Below, piece by piece: positions 55,501 through 63,897 of a stretch of DNA of 64,000 nucleotides (position 1 is its first letter; each line of letters starts with the position of its first letter). A program made the position numbers and the translations under genes. Source of the stretch: Terriglobales bacterium (GTDB taxonomy: Bacteria > Acidobacteriota > Terriglobia > Terriglobales > Acidobacteriaceae). The DNA lies in contig JAATEV010000050.1 in assembly GCA_015655585.1 (NCBI GenBank), positions 62,001 through 126,000 of the forward strand, in the 5' to 3' direction. Under the pieces are notes generated by a model. That model had not been told where the DNA came from, made no database searches, and saw nothing but the letters and a program-made list of their open reading frames with translations.

Positions 55501-56847
55501 ATGTCCAACCATAGCCTTGTTATGGGCCGCTCTGCCTCCGGAGCGCGAAAACTTCGTCTGCTTCCTCTGCTCGCCGCTACCTACTTTATGGTGTCGGGCG
55601 GCCCGTATGATCTGGAAGATGTGATCGGCTTTGGAGGCTATGGCGGGGCACTTTTGCTGCTGTTCCTGCTGCCATTTTTCTGGAGTTTTCCTACGGCTCT
55701 GATGCTGGGCGAACTGGCATCCGCCGTGCCTGTCGAAGGCGGTTTTTATGCGTGGGTACGCCGCGCACTTGGCCCTTTCTGGGGATTTCAGGAGGCATGG
55801 CTCTCCCTGTCGGCTTCTGTCTTCGATATGGCGATCTATCCGACTACTTTTGTTTTATATCTCCAGCGGATAGCTCCTTCTTTAACGCAGGGACACCGGG
55901 CGATTGCCCTTGAACTCGTGGTCGTAGCGGTGGCTGTGGTCTGGAATTTGCGTGGTGCCGCGGCGGTTGGCGAAGGCTCGTTGAAGCTATGGATTCTTTC
56001 GATCTCCCCTTATGTCGTCCTTACCGGGGTTGCGATCTATCTTGGCTTTCGCGGAGCAAATGGAGGACATGCTTCTCTTGCGCGTCCAGCCAATGCGAAT
56101 TTCTCCACGGCGGTGCTGGTGGCCATGTGGAATTACATGGGGTGGGACAATGCGACTACGATTGCGAACGAGGTCGAAGATCCGCAGAGGAATTACCCGC
56201 GTATGATCCTCCTCGCCTCCGTGATGGTGATGCTTACCTATATCGTTCCGATCGCGGCGGTGGCATGGGCGGGCATTCCGGCTAGCCAATTTTCCACCGG
56301 AGCGTGGGTGGATGCAGCACATCTTGTCGGTGGGCCGGTGCTGGCGCTTACGGTCGTCCTTGCGGGGTCGCTGGATGATGTGGGTACGTTCAGCAATCTC
56401 ACGCTTTCTTATACCCGGCTGCCTCATGCGCTGGCCGAAGATGGATTTCTTCCGGCTATCTTTACGAAGCGGTTAGCCAATGGCGCGCCGTGGGTCTCGG
56501 TGGTCGCTTGCGGTATCTGCTGGGCTTTGGCGCTTGGGTTTTCCTTTGAACGCCTGATCACGATTGATCTGGTTCTCTATGGTCTGTCGATGATTCTGGA
56601 GTTTGTCGCGCTTATTCTTCTTCGGCGCAACGAACCGGAGCTTCCTCGTCCCTTTCGTATTCCCGGGCCTGACTGGGTGCCGATTCTGCTTGGACTTAGC
56701 CCTGCCGCGCTTACGGGCTACGCACTTTATGCGTCGCGAACCGAAACCGTGATGGGAATGTCCGCGCTTGCCTTTGCCCTGCTGGTTGCATCCGGGGGCT
56801 TCCCGCTCTATTGGCTGGCGAAGCTCTCTCATCGAAACTCCAGATGA
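55501..56847 (+). CDS. APC family amino-acid/polyamine permease
   Basis: 448 residues, about 12 membrane helices. The first helix motif YFMVSGGPYDLEDVIGFGGY and the later AMWNYMGWDNATTIANEVED resemble LAT/cadaverine-type APC exchangers and the eukaryotic-like polyamine transporters (PUT). The substrate is not certain. Base composition is balanced again, unlike the C-rich genes just upstream. The next feature is a tRNA on the other strand. Confidence 0.85.
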   Translation: MSNHSLVMGRSASGARKLRLLPLLAATYFMVSGGPYDLEDVIGFGGYGGALLLLFLLPFFWSFPTALMLGELASAVPVEGGFYAWVRRALGPFWGFQEAWLSLSASVFDMAIYPTTFVLYLQRIAPSLTQGHRAIALELVVVAVAVVWNLRGAAAVGEGSLKLWILSISPYVVLTGVAIYLGFRGANGGHASLARPANANFSTAVLVAMWNYMGWDNATTIANEVEDPQRNYPRMILLASVMVMLTYIVPIAAVAWAGIPASQFSTGAWVDAAHLVGGPVLALTVVLAGSLDDVGTFSNLTLSYTRLPHALAEDGFLPAIFTKRLANGAPWVSVVACGICWALALGFSFERLITIDLVLYGLSMILEFVALILLRRNEPELPRPFRIPGPDWVPILLGLSPAALTGYALYASRTETVMGMSALAFALLVASGGFPLYWLAKLSHRNSR

Positions 56848-56895
56848 GATCGTTGTAAAAAGTCAGGAGAGGGGGACGCACGCGGAAGGGGAACG

Positions 56896-56972
56896 TGGTG
56901 AGCGAGGCAGGGCTCGAACCTGCAACCGTCAGCTTAGAAGGCTGATGCTCTATCCAATTGAGCTACTCGCCC
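56896..56972 (-). tRNA. tRNA-Arg (anticodon TCT)
   Basis: 77 nt with encoded CCA. Acceptor GGGCGAG/CTCGCTC with one G-T pair, D arm AGCTCAATTGGATAGAGC, anticodon stem TCAGC/GCTGA with loop CTTCTAA (anticodon TCT) and T arm GTTCGAGCC. Reads AGA and probably AGG. Confidence 0.97.
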
Positions 56973-57030
56973 GCTCGTGCGTCTCTCCTGATTGTACCGG
57001 GGAAGTCTCCGTGAAGGGAGTTGGCGGAGG

Positions 57031-57495
57031 CTACACTCCCTGCCAAGCCGGGGTCAGGCCAGCGAGTTTCTTCCCCACGGTCTTCAGATGTTCCGGATCG
57101 TTGGAGACGGCTTCCCCACAGGAAGAGTACCCGGCGGCTTGCAGGGCATCGTCCGCAAAGTTGATGGCCTGCGTTCGCGTAGTGTTTCCAAAGACATAGA
57201 CCATCTTCCCGGAGAGGCCAGCGGTTCCCTGATAGTCCTTGACCTGCTCCACGAGAGCGACCAACTCCGAGGCCGGTTCGGGGGCCTCGATGGCCACGCC
57301 GAGAACATCGGCCCAGGCGAGGTCGCCATCCTTCAGGAGTCCATACCCCTGATGCTCCAGCGCCGCGGGTGTAGAACTCTCAAGGTGCCGAAGCCGGATG
57401 TTCGCACCGCCCTCCACCGCTCCCAGTCCGAAGGAGAGCGCCTGACTCTCCGTACCTTTGCCGGTGGCCTGAAAAACTACCAAGATCCGTTCCAT
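57031..57495 (-). CDS. Flavodoxin-fold protein
   Basis: 154 residues from ATG 57495, preceded by AGGAG with a seven-base spacer. The N-terminus RILVVFQATGKGTESQALSF fits the first strand and phosphate loop of flavodoxin/WrbA-like proteins, and VYVFGNTTRTQAINF fits a later flavin loop. It may be an FMN-dependent quinone reductase or electron carrier. It is the last of five minus-strand genes that look like a quinone/catechol stress cluster. WrbA-type quinone reduction is an inference from context. A longer upstream reading overlaps the hydrolase gene and is not supported. Confidence 0.75.
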   Translation of the reverse strand: MERILVVFQATGKGTESQALSFGLGAVEGGANIRLRHLESSTPAALEHQGYGLLKDGDLAWADVLGVAIEAPEPASELVALVEQVKDYQGTAGLSGKMVYVFGNTTRTQAINFADDALQAAGYSSCGEAVSNDPEHLKTVGKKLAGLTPAWQGV

Positions 57496-57554
57496 CGTGT
57501 TGCTCCTGTCACAAAAAATAATTAGGCTGGCAAGCGCATCGAATGGACTGCGAG

Positions 57555-58223
57555 CTAGGCGGCGTGGCTCTCGAAGATATGGTTCAGGAATGCCTGAGCG
57601 TGGTTCAGTTCCTGGAGCGAGATGGTGTGTGGCCTTCCGGGAAACCGCTCCGACTTCACGATAGCGCCCATCTGCTTCAGGATAGCCGCAGACTCTTCCA
57701 CGCGGGACCACGGGACGTGTGGGTCGGGGTCGCCGCTCATCAGCAGCGCCGGAGTTCCCGCCAGATTGCCATCGTGAGTAAGCTCGGAGCCCAACGGGCC
57801 AATCAGTCCGCCGGTAAAGGCGATCAGACCGGCGTACCGCGCCGGATGGCTGGAGACGAACTCCGTGGCCAGGCAGGCTCCCTGCGAGAAGCCGCAGATA
57901 AGGATGCGTTCGCGCGGGATGCCTGCATCGACTAGGCCGGAAACTACTGATTCTATTTTGGATAGTGCGGAGCTTAGCCAAGGCTCGTTGCTTTCGAGAG
58001 GCGCGAGGAACGAGTTGGGGTACCAGGTGGAGGAGGCGGCCTGCGGAGCGATGTAGGTGAGTTTTTGTACGGTGGCGGCCCGGTGGAACTCGGCGGCGAG
58101 CGAGAGGATGCTCTGCGCTGAAGCGCCCCGTCCGTGGAGGAGGACCACCGCTGAGGTGGCCTCTCCCGGTTCGGAGCCAGTATGGATGACGGGCTGGTCG
58201 GCGTGTGGGTCGAGTGCGGTCAT
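57555..58223 (-). CDS. Alpha/beta hydrolase (phospholipase/carboxylesterase family, MhqD-like)
   Basis: 222 residues. Oxyanion HGRG in VVLLHGRGASAQ, nucleophile Ser in ICGFSQGACLATE, Asp in LLMSGDPDPHVPW and His in GRPHTISLQE complete the triad of the esterase YpfH/MhqD group. The start codon directly abuts the stop of the dioxygenase gene upstream (58223/58224), so the two are coupled. In Bacillus MhqD acts together with ring-cleaving MhqO against quinones and catechols, and the same pairing is seen here. Confidence 0.85.
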   Translation of the reverse strand: MTALDPHADQPVIHTGSEPGEATSAVVLLHGRGASAQSILSLAAEFHRAATVQKLTYIAPQAASSTWYPNSFLAPLESNEPWLSSALSKIESVVSGLVDAGIPRERILICGFSQGACLATEFVSSHPARYAGLIAFTGGLIGPLGSELTHDGNLAGTPALLMSGDPDPHVPWSRVEESAAILKQMGAIVKSERFPGRPHTISLQELNHAQAFLNHIFESHAA

Positions 58224-59180
58224 TTACGCCTCCGTTGGCTGGGCCGATTTGTCGGTGATCTTCGGCAGTATCCGCTCAATCTCCTGGTGGTGAGCTTCAA
58301 GCCAGGGAGGAAGGCGCAGAGTCTGACCAAGCGACTCGGCCGGTTCGTCCAGTCCGAAGCCCGGCGGGTCCGTGGCCAGCTCGAAGAGCACGCCGCCGGG
58401 CTCGCGGAAGTAGATGGAGTGGAAGTAGGTGCGATCCTGAACCGGAGTCACGGCCAGCGACTTTGAGAGTATCTCCAGCCATTCGAGCTGCGAACTGTCG
58501 TCCTTGGCGCGGAAGGCGATGTGGTGAACCGAGCCTGCTCCCATGCGTCCGTGGCCAGCCTCGGGATCGAGGATTACGTCGATGTGGTTGCCCAGTGCGT
58601 CGCCCTCGGCGGCGAAGCGGTGCCTGTTGCCCTCGCTGGCGACCTCGTGGAAGCCCATCGTTTGCAGGGTCGCGAAGGTTCCCTCGGATTTTCGCTCCAG
58701 TAGAGTGACTCCGAAGAAGCCGCGGATGGAGTGCTCTGCGGGAACATTCGATGTCCGGGGAGCGAGAGGTTCCTTCACGTCCGTGTGGCCGACGATTTCG
58801 AGCACCATGCCGTCCGGGTCGCGGAGCGTAAGCACCTCTTCTTCAAAGCGCTTGCCGGTGTCTTCGAAGAGGATGTGTTCCTCTTCCAGACGCTTGCGCC
58901 AGAAGGGCAGGGAGGCGAGCGGGACGCTGAAGGCCGTCCGCGTGGTTTCGCCCGCGCCAGCATGGCCACGGCTGGCGTGCGGCCAGGGGAAGAAGGTCAG
59001 GATCGTTCCCGGCGATCCGGCGTCATCGCCGAAGTAGAAGTGGTATGTGCCGGGATCGTCGAAGTTGACGGTCCTCTTGACGAACCGGAGTCCGAGCACC
59101 TGGGTGTAGAAGTCCAGATTGCGCTGTGGGTCGGATGCGATTGCGGTTACGTGGTGGAGTCCTACGATCGGTTGAGCCAT
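58224..59180 (-). CDS. Ring-cleaving dioxygenase of the glyoxalase/VOC fold (MhqO-like)
   Basis: 318 residues from ATG 59180, preceded by GAAGGAG. Two VOC domains are visible, with QPIVGLHHVTAIASDPQRNL at the start and a second His in GAGSVHHIAFRAKDD. The metal triad is completed by Glu in REPGGVLFELATD. Extradiol-type enzymes of this group open catechol or hydroquinone rings. A 20-bp near-palindromic operator lies 23 bp upstream of the start. The gene leads the hydrolase and flavodoxin genes in a probable operon. Confidence 0.87.
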   Translation of the reverse strand: MAQPIVGLHHVTAIASDPQRNLDFYTQVLGLRFVKRTVNFDDPGTYHFYFGDDAGSPGTILTFFPWPHASRGHAGAGETTRTAFSVPLASLPFWRKRLEEEHILFEDTGKRFEEEVLTLRDPDGMVLEIVGHTDVKEPLAPRTSNVPAEHSIRGFFGVTLLERKSEGTFATLQTMGFHEVASEGNRHRFAAEGDALGNHIDVILDPEAGHGRMGAGSVHHIAFRAKDDSSQLEWLEILSKSLAVTPVQDRTYFHSIYFREPGGVLFELATDPPGFGLDEPAESLGQTLRLPPWLEAHHQEIERILPKITDKSAQPTEA

Positions 59181-59202
59181 GCTGAATCTCCTTCTATAAG
59201 AA

Positions 59203-59222
59203 ATGATTCGATATCGAACAAA
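59203..59222 (-). promoter_or_regulatory. Operator 1 of the MarR-type cluster
   Basis: ATGATTCGATATCGAACAAA contains a perfect 12-bp palindrome TTCGATATCGAA (59207-59218). A copy with 18 of 20 identical bases precedes the marR gene at 60506-60525. It lies just upstream of the ring-cleaving dioxygenase gene. Confidence 0.65.
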
Positions 59223-59266
59223 AAGATTCAAAGAGCGATCAGCCGGACGACCGGCTTACGGAAGCT

Positions 59267-59968
59267 TCAGGCCAGGTCGAAGACCAGAACCTCGGCTCCA
59301 CCCTCGGCGGCGCGGATCTGGAGCTTTTGCTCGTCGCTGACTGCTGCGGCATCCCCGGATTGAAGAATGGTCCCGTTCAACATGATCTCTCCGTGGACGA
59401 CGTGGACCCATGCGGCGCGATTCCCATCGATATCGCGGGAGATTTCTCTGTTGCCGCTGAGTTCGGTCAGATACACATGGGCATCTGACCGGATGAAGAC
59501 CGCTCCCGGCTGCGGTTTGTTCGACGCCAGCATCTTCCAGCGGTTCTGCTTCTCTTCCGGTTCGAACTTGTACTGCTCGTATGACGGAGGGTTCCCGGTC
59601 GTCTCCGGCTCGATCCAGACCTGTAGAAAGTGGGTGGGTTCGGTGTCGGAGCCATTGAATTCGCTGTGGATGACTCCGGTGCCCGCGGACATGCGCTGGA
59701 TCTCGTTGGGGCCGAGCATCTCGGTGTTTCCCATGCTGTCCTTGTGCGCGAGTTTGCCGGAGAGCACGTAGCTGAGGATCTCCATATCGCGGTGAGCATG
59801 AGCGCCGAAACCTCGTCCGGCGGCGACGCGGTCGTCATTCAGGACGCGGAGGGCATGAAAGCCGTTGTGCGCGGGGTCGTAATAGTTCGCGAAGGAAAAT
59901 GTGTGATAGGAGTCGAGCCAGCCGTGGTCGGCGTGTCCCCTCTCGGCACTGCGGCGAATGGTAATCAT
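59267..59968 (-). CDS. Pirin family protein (bicupin)
   Basis: 233 residues from ATG 59968, with AAAGGA upstream. Pirin motifs: ERGHADHGWLDSYHTFSFAN, the metal-binding FGAHAHRDMEILSYVLSG and MSAGTGVIHSEFNGS. Bacterial pirins such as YhhW act as quercetin 2,3-dioxygenases, and others respond to redox state. The start overlaps the marR stop by four bases (59965-59968), so the two are co-translated. Function against aromatic substrates fits the neighbouring genes. Confidence 0.9.
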   Translation of the reverse strand: MITIRRSAERGHADHGWLDSYHTFSFANYYDPAHNGFHALRVLNDDRVAAGRGFGAHAHRDMEILSYVLSGKLAHKDSMGNTEMLGPNEIQRMSAGTGVIHSEFNGSDTEPTHFLQVWIEPETTGNPPSYEQYKFEPEEKQNRWKMLASNKPQPGAVFIRSDAHVYLTELSGNREISRDIDGNRAAWVHVVHGEIMLNGTILQSGDAAAVSDEQKLQIRAAEGGAEVLVFDLA

Positions 59969-60483
59969 TTTGAAGCGTCCTTTCGGCGTGATTGCTTCTT
60001 GTGGTTGGCCGGCTCTACCCCGGGTTGCTCCCCGGTTTGGGAAGCTACAAAAAGACCCCATTTTTTCAGCAATTTCCGTAGCTGGTCTCTCTCGGACTGG
60101 CTGAGAACGGAGGTGATCTCTTCGAGCGATCTTGCGTGCCGCTCGTACATGGCTTCTATCAGCGTGCGTCCTTTGGCTGTGAGTTCCACGAGCCGGATAC
60201 GCCTGTCCTCTTTTGAATATTTTCGAACAACATATCCCAGCTTTTCGAGGCGGTCGATGGCTGAGGTCATCGATGGGGCTGCGAGCAGAACCTTCTCTCC
60301 GATCTCGGAGATGGTCATGCAGCCTTTGTGGAGCAGAACCTCCAGCACCATGAAATCGCTTAGGCCCATGCCCTCGTCGGCTGCACTCCGCTCCACGAAC
60401 GATGCAAGGGCATCGTGGGTGCGGGCGAGTACGATCCAGAGCTTGGCCGCTGTCGTCGTCGTCGGTTTCGTCTTTGTCGGCAT
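59965..60483 (-). CDS. MarR family transcriptional regulator (MhqR-like by context)
   Basis: 172 residues if ATG 60483 is used, or 175 from ATG 60492. The winged helix is clear: MGLSDFMVLEVLLHKGCMTI, SEIGEKVLLAAPSMTSAIDR and the wing RKYSKEDRRIRLVELTAKGR. The shorter start is favoured because TAATAT (complement of 60491-60496) stands seven bases before it. MarR regulators of this type release DNA when thiols react with quinones; I infer autoregulation plus control of 57031-59180 through the two operators. No conserved cysteine in the sensor position can be proven; one Cys is seen (LLHKGCMTI). Confidence 0.85.
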   Translation of the reverse strand: MPTKTKPTTTTAAKLWIVLARTHDALASFVERSAADEGMGLSDFMVLEVLLHKGCMTISEIGEKVLLAAPSMTSAIDRLEKLGYVVRKYSKEDRRIRLVELTAKGRTLIEAMYERHARSLEEITSVLSQSERDQLRKLLKKWGLFVASQTGEQPGVEPANHKKQSRRKDASK

Positions 60484-60505
60484 CTCAATCATATTACGAT
60501 GTGAG

Positions 60506-60525
60506 ATGATTCGATGTCGAATAAA
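60506..60525 (-). promoter_or_regulatory. Operator 2 of the MarR-type cluster
   Basis: ATGATTCGATGTCGAATAAA, with arms ATTCGA/TCGAAT around TG. It is ten bases upstream of the TAATAT -10 of marR, so bound protein would block the promoter. Confidence 0.65.
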
Positions 60526-60542
60526 GATGCGTGAAGATTTGC

Positions 60543-60620
60543 GGTGGCTAAGAGTTGAGGCTGAGAATCAGCCTCTGTATTCCCTTTTGAGCTATTGCTC
60601 GCAGCATAGCTTTAGCCACC
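60543..60620. ncRNA. 78-nt three-way-junction element, function unknown
   Basis: Outer stem GGTGGCTAA/TTAGCCACC (60543-60551, 60612-60620) encloses two hairpins: GAGGCTGA-GAA-TCAGCCTC (60557-60575) and AGCTAT(T)GCT-CGC-AGCATAGCT. The second hairpin stacks on the outer stem with no unpaired base. It lies in the 199-bp gap between lysR and marR. No T-run follows on either strand, so it is not a simple terminator. It could be a structured RNA, a leader element or a small mobile repeat. The palindromic nature means the strand is undetermined. Confidence 0.45.
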
Positions 60621-60682
60621 TCTGCGAGGAAAGTGGTTTTGATCATAACTACTTTCAAATGACGAACTCTAATACTGACGAA

Positions 60683-61609
60683 TCACTTCGCCTGCGTTCT
60701 GGAGATGGAAGCTCCTACTTCGCGCATGATTGCGCGGAGCCATGCGTGAGCGGCATCTGTATTGACGCGTGGATGCCAGATCATCACGTAGCGGAAGCCT
60801 CCGACCTCTGGCGGCGCTTTAAGGACCTTGATTGCTGGTGTCTGCGTCATACCTTCCACAAACTTCCGGGGAACTGTGGCTATAAACTTCGTTCCCTCAA
60901 CACACCGAACTGCAGCCTCATGATAAGGGACCTGAATCGCGACTTGCCGCTTATAACCCTGGGCAGCGAGATGCTTGTCCGGAGCAATCTGGATACCGCT
61001 CTGAATGCTGACAATAATGTGTTCGGCTTTCATGTATTGCGCCATCGTGGGCGCTCTTCTATAAGAGCTTTTGCCATCTACGACACAAACGAACTCTTCG
61101 TCATAGACTGTCTGGCTTTGCAGGGGCGAAGGCACATCCACAATGCTTGCGCTGAACACCAGATCGACGCTTCCATGAGTCAACTCATCGAAGAGTCCTT
61201 TATGCCACTGAACAAAGTCAAAGCTCACCTTCGTCGCAGCAGGAAGAACATCTCTGCAAATGATGGGAGCAATGATCGACGCAGCACTATCCGTTGTAGC
61301 GATACGAAAGCTGGCCCGTTCGACAGATGGGTCAAAGTTAGAGCCACTCAGGAGGCGATCAAGCCTGGGGAGCATCACTTCCAGTTCTTGTAAGAGGCGT
61401 TGTCCCTGCGGGGTGAGTTCGTAGCCCGCAGCCGTTCTCACGAAAAGATCGTCGTGGAACATGTCTCGCAATCGCTGAAGCGCGCGGCTGACAGCAGGTT
61501 GGCTGAGTAGAAGGCGTTCTGCCGCGCGGGAGACGTTCCGCTCCTCCGCAAATACAGCGAAAACCACTAAAAGATTGAGGTCGGCTTGTCGTAATTGCGT
61601 CAGACGCAT
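60683..61609 (-). CDS. LysR family transcriptional regulator
   Basis: 308 residues from ATG 61609. The N-terminal winged helix has DLNLLVVFAVFAEERNVSRA and ERLLLSQPAVSRALQRLRDM, then DLFVRTAAGYELTPQGQRLL. A LysR substrate-binding domain follows. The sequence is closest in style to NodD/LinR-like members. It is divergent from the SDR gene at 61713, a common regulator-target layout. TAATAT stands five bases before the ATG on the minus strand. Confidence 0.9.
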   Translation of the reverse strand: MRLTQLRQADLNLLVVFAVFAEERNVSRAAERLLLSQPAVSRALQRLRDMFHDDLFVRTAAGYELTPQGQRLLQELEVMLPRLDRLLSGSNFDPSVERASFRIATTDSAASIIAPIICRDVLPAATKVSFDFVQWHKGLFDELTHGSVDLVFSASIVDVPSPLQSQTVYDEEFVCVVDGKSSYRRAPTMAQYMKAEHIIVSIQSGIQIAPDKHLAAQGYKRQVAIQVPYHEAAVRCVEGTKFIATVPRKFVEGMTQTPAIKVLKAPPEVGGFRYVMIWHPRVNTDAAHAWLRAIMREVGASISRTQAK

Positions 61610-61614
61610 GAGCG

Positions 61615-61620
61615 ATATTA
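61615..61620 (-). promoter_or_regulatory. -10-like hexamer, near-leaderless start of the LysR gene
   Basis: TAATAT on the minus strand, five bases before ATG 61609. No ribosome site fits in that space. Confidence 0.5.
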
Positions 61621-61712
61621 GCACTATGCATTGGAATAATGTACAGAATCAGCGCATTCTTCTTGCATAGACGGTTTCGAGATGCAGCGAAGCCGGCAAA
61701 AAGGAGAAGGTC

Positions 61713-62441
61713 ATGGCTAAGATAGCAATCGTTACAGGAGCGTCGCGCGGTATCGGCCGCAGCATCGCTAAACGTCTGGCCGCAGATGGTTTTGCGGTTA
61801 TCGTCAATTATGCAGGCAACAGCGTCGCCGCGGAGGAGACTGTGGGTGAGATTCGCAAGGCAGATGGGGAGGCTCTGGCAATCAAGGCAGACGTCGCCAA
61901 TCCCGCAGAGGTCAAGCAACTCTTCGACAAGACGATAGAGGCTTATGGCCGAGTTGATGTCGTCGTTAATAATGCGGGCATTATGCCGCTCTCGCCGATT
62001 GCGAAGGGTGACATAGAGGCCTTCGATAAGGTGATTGCAACCAACCTTCGGGGCACCTTCCTGATCTTTGCCCAGGCCGCACAACATGTTGCCGAAGGAG
62101 GACGCATCATCGCCTTCTCCAGCAGCGTGCTGGCAAAGTCCTTTCCAACCTATGGCCCATACATCGCTTCGAAGGCTGGAGTTGAGGGACTTGTTCCCGT
62201 TCTGGCGAACGAGCTGCGTGGCCGTAACATTACGGTGAACGCAATCGCCCCCGGCCCGACTGGAACCGATTTGTTCCTCACTGGTAAGACTCCTGAGCAG
62301 ATCGCGCAACTCAGCAAGCTTGCTCCGCTGGAGCGTCTGGGACAGCCCGAGGATATCGCAAACGTCGTTTCGTTCCTCGCCGGGCCGGATGGAAGCTGGG
62401 TCAACGCTCAGATTCTGCGCGCCAACGGCGGCTTCGCATAA
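61713..62441 (+). CDS. Short-chain dehydrogenase/reductase (FabG-like)
   Basis: 242 residues. Cofactor loop VTGASRGIGRSIAKRL, NNAG motif VVNNAGIMPLSPI, catalytic Ser in IIAFSSSVLA and YxxxK in YGPYIASKAGVEG. The C-terminus ILRANGGFA is typical of classical SDRs. AAGGAGAAGG precedes the ATG. Likely controlled by the divergent LysR regulator. The substrate is unknown; such LysR-linked SDRs often act on small carbonyl compounds. Confidence 0.88.
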   Translation: MAKIAIVTGASRGIGRSIAKRLAADGFAVIVNYAGNSVAAEETVGEIRKADGEALAIKADVANPAEVKQLFDKTIEAYGRVDVVVNNAGIMPLSPIAKGDIEAFDKVIATNLRGTFLIFAQAAQHVAEGGRIIAFSSSVLAKSFPTYGPYIASKAGVEGLVPVLANELRGRNITVNAIAPGPTGTDLFLTGKTPEQIAQLSKLAPLERLGQPEDIANVVSFLAGPDGSWVNAQILRANGGFA

Positions 62442-62528
62442 GAATAACTCCTTCTCCTGACTTTGGAGAGGGCGCGAATCGAAGCCCTCTCCTCTGCCAA
62501 GTTGGAACACCATGAAAGGGTGAGTCCC

Positions 62529-63192
62529 ATGAAACAAGTCATCGTCATTACCGGCGCATCGAGTGGTTTTGGTGCTCTTGCGGCGCGCGAACTGGCAAAA
62601 GCCGGACATACCGTTTATGCAAGTATGCGCGACACGGCGACACGCAATGTTCCGCAGGTTGAAGCGGTCAAAAAGTTTGCGCAGGACAATAACGTCGATC
62701 TACGCACGGTGGAGCTGGATGTCGCGTCGCAGGATTCCGTTGACGCAGCCATCCAGCAGATCATCAAGGAAAACGGCCATCTGGATGTGGTCATTCACAA
62801 CGCTGGCCACATGGTCTTTGGACCGACGGAAGCTTTTACGACCGAGCAACTTGCGGCAGCGTATGACATCAATGTGTTGAGCACACAACGCGGGATCTCC
62901 TGCGGATAAGCAGCGGCTTGCTGAGTATGAGACTGGTCCGACTGCGACATTGGCAGCAGAGATCATGAAAGGCTTCGAAGCTACTGCGGTGCCGGACGCG
63001 GATGTCCTTGATGTGGCAAAGGCAATCGTCAAGGTGGTAGACATGCCCTTCGGAACGCGGCCTCTCCGCGTACATATCGACCCGGCGGACGACGGTGCTG
63101 AGATCGTGAATGGAGTCGCAGACCGCGTTCGGAAAGAGTTGCTTCACAAGATGGGGCTTTCCGACCTATTGAAACCGTCGCAAGCGAAGTAA
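62529..63192 (+). pseudogene. SDR gene broken by an internal out-of-frame deletion
   Basis: The first part (62529-62909 frame) encodes a normal SDR N-terminus, MKQVIVITGASSGFGALAAR to AAYDINVLSTQR, with cofactor loop and NAG motif. From about 62890 the homology continues in the +1 frame: NAGSPADKQRLAEYETGPTA, then VAKAIVKVVDMPFGTRPLRV, HIDPADDGAEIVNGVADRVR and LLHKMGLSDLLKP. The part between, which should hold catalytic Ser and YxxxK (an estimated 75-80 codons), is missing. The downstream piece cannot fold as an enzyme alone. Sequencing error cannot explain so large a loss, so a real deletion is likely. Confidence 0.8.
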
Positions 63193-63274
63193 GCAAATTA
63201 CCCCGGTGCAGGAGCAATACCTGCTCCGGGGCGAAGCGCTTACTGTCTCAGGCGCGCACAATAAGGAGAATGCT

Positions 63275-63601
63275 ATGCATGATTTACTAGCGAAGCTAAC
63301 GAATCCTACGGTCCGGGCTGCAATCGAGGCTCTACAGCAAGGTGACAAGGAAGCCTGGTCCTCGCTCTTTACAACGAATGCCACCATGCTGGATGATGGG
63401 CATCCTCGAGACCTCAATGGTTTTACCAAAGATGCTCTTGGACATGAGCACTTTATCTCGATCGACAAGATTGAGAACAATGGCCTTAGTCTTGAGGGAA
63501 CGTTCCACTCCGATACATGGGGGAATTTTCGGACTTATTTTCGATTCCATCTGTCAGCCGAGGGTAAGATCAATCGGCTAGATGTAGGACAGGCCAACTA
63601 G
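63275..63601 (+). CDS. SnoaL-like/NTF2-fold protein
   Basis: 108 residues from ATG 63275, with AAGGAG eight bases upstream. The NTF2-type pattern is present: TVRAAIEALQQGDKEAWSSL, FTTNATMLDDGHPRDLNGFT, then FRTYFRFHLSAEGKINRLDV. Small SnoaL-like proteins can be isomerases or just bind ligands; no catalytic residue can be assigned. It follows the broken SDR gene and may once have shared its operon. Confidence 0.72.
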   Translation: MHDLLAKLTNPTVRAAIEALQQGDKEAWSSLFTTNATMLDDGHPRDLNGFTKDALGHEHFISIDKIENNGLSLEGTFHSDTWGNFRTYFRFHLSAEGKINRLDVGQAN

Positions 63602-63633
63602 GCATCCACTATTTTTATCCTCGGGGGACTTTC

Positions 63634-63897
63634 ATGCATACGATCAAAATACTCGCGATGAGTTTCCTGCTATTCGGCGCTTGCCTGTTAGCCGGAAGAC
63701 TGCTGAATGGTTCGCGCGGAATCGCCTTCGGCGCTCTGATATTTCTTCCTCTGAGCGTGATCGTCGCGGGTATCAACATGTACTTCGGTGTCAAACGTGG
63801 TGGCTATTCCCCTATGCAGGAACTCCCCTTTTTCCTGATTGTCTTCCTGGTTCCTGCAATTCCAGCGGTACTGACATGGTGGAAGATCCACCAGTAA
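63634..63897 (+). CDS. Small three-helix membrane protein, function unknown
   Basis: 87 residues with three hydrophobic segments (ILAMSFLLFGACLLAGRLL, GALIFLPLSVIVAGINMYF, PFFLIVFLVPAIPAVLTWW) and a conserved-looking GVKRGGYSPMQELPF loop. It begins 32 bp after the SnoaL-like gene; GGGGG occurs in a weak ribosome-site position. I recognise no family name. The remaining 103 bp to the window end hold no supported feature. Confidence 0.65.
   Translation: MHTIKILAMSFLLFGACLLAGRLLNGSRGIAFGALIFLPLSVIVAGINMYFGVKRGGYSPMQELPFFLIVFLVPAIPAVLTWWKIHQ

Noticed and set aside
59630-61393. 587-residue + strand frame
   Set aside because: Antisense to pirin, marR and lysR, all of which have strong motifs.
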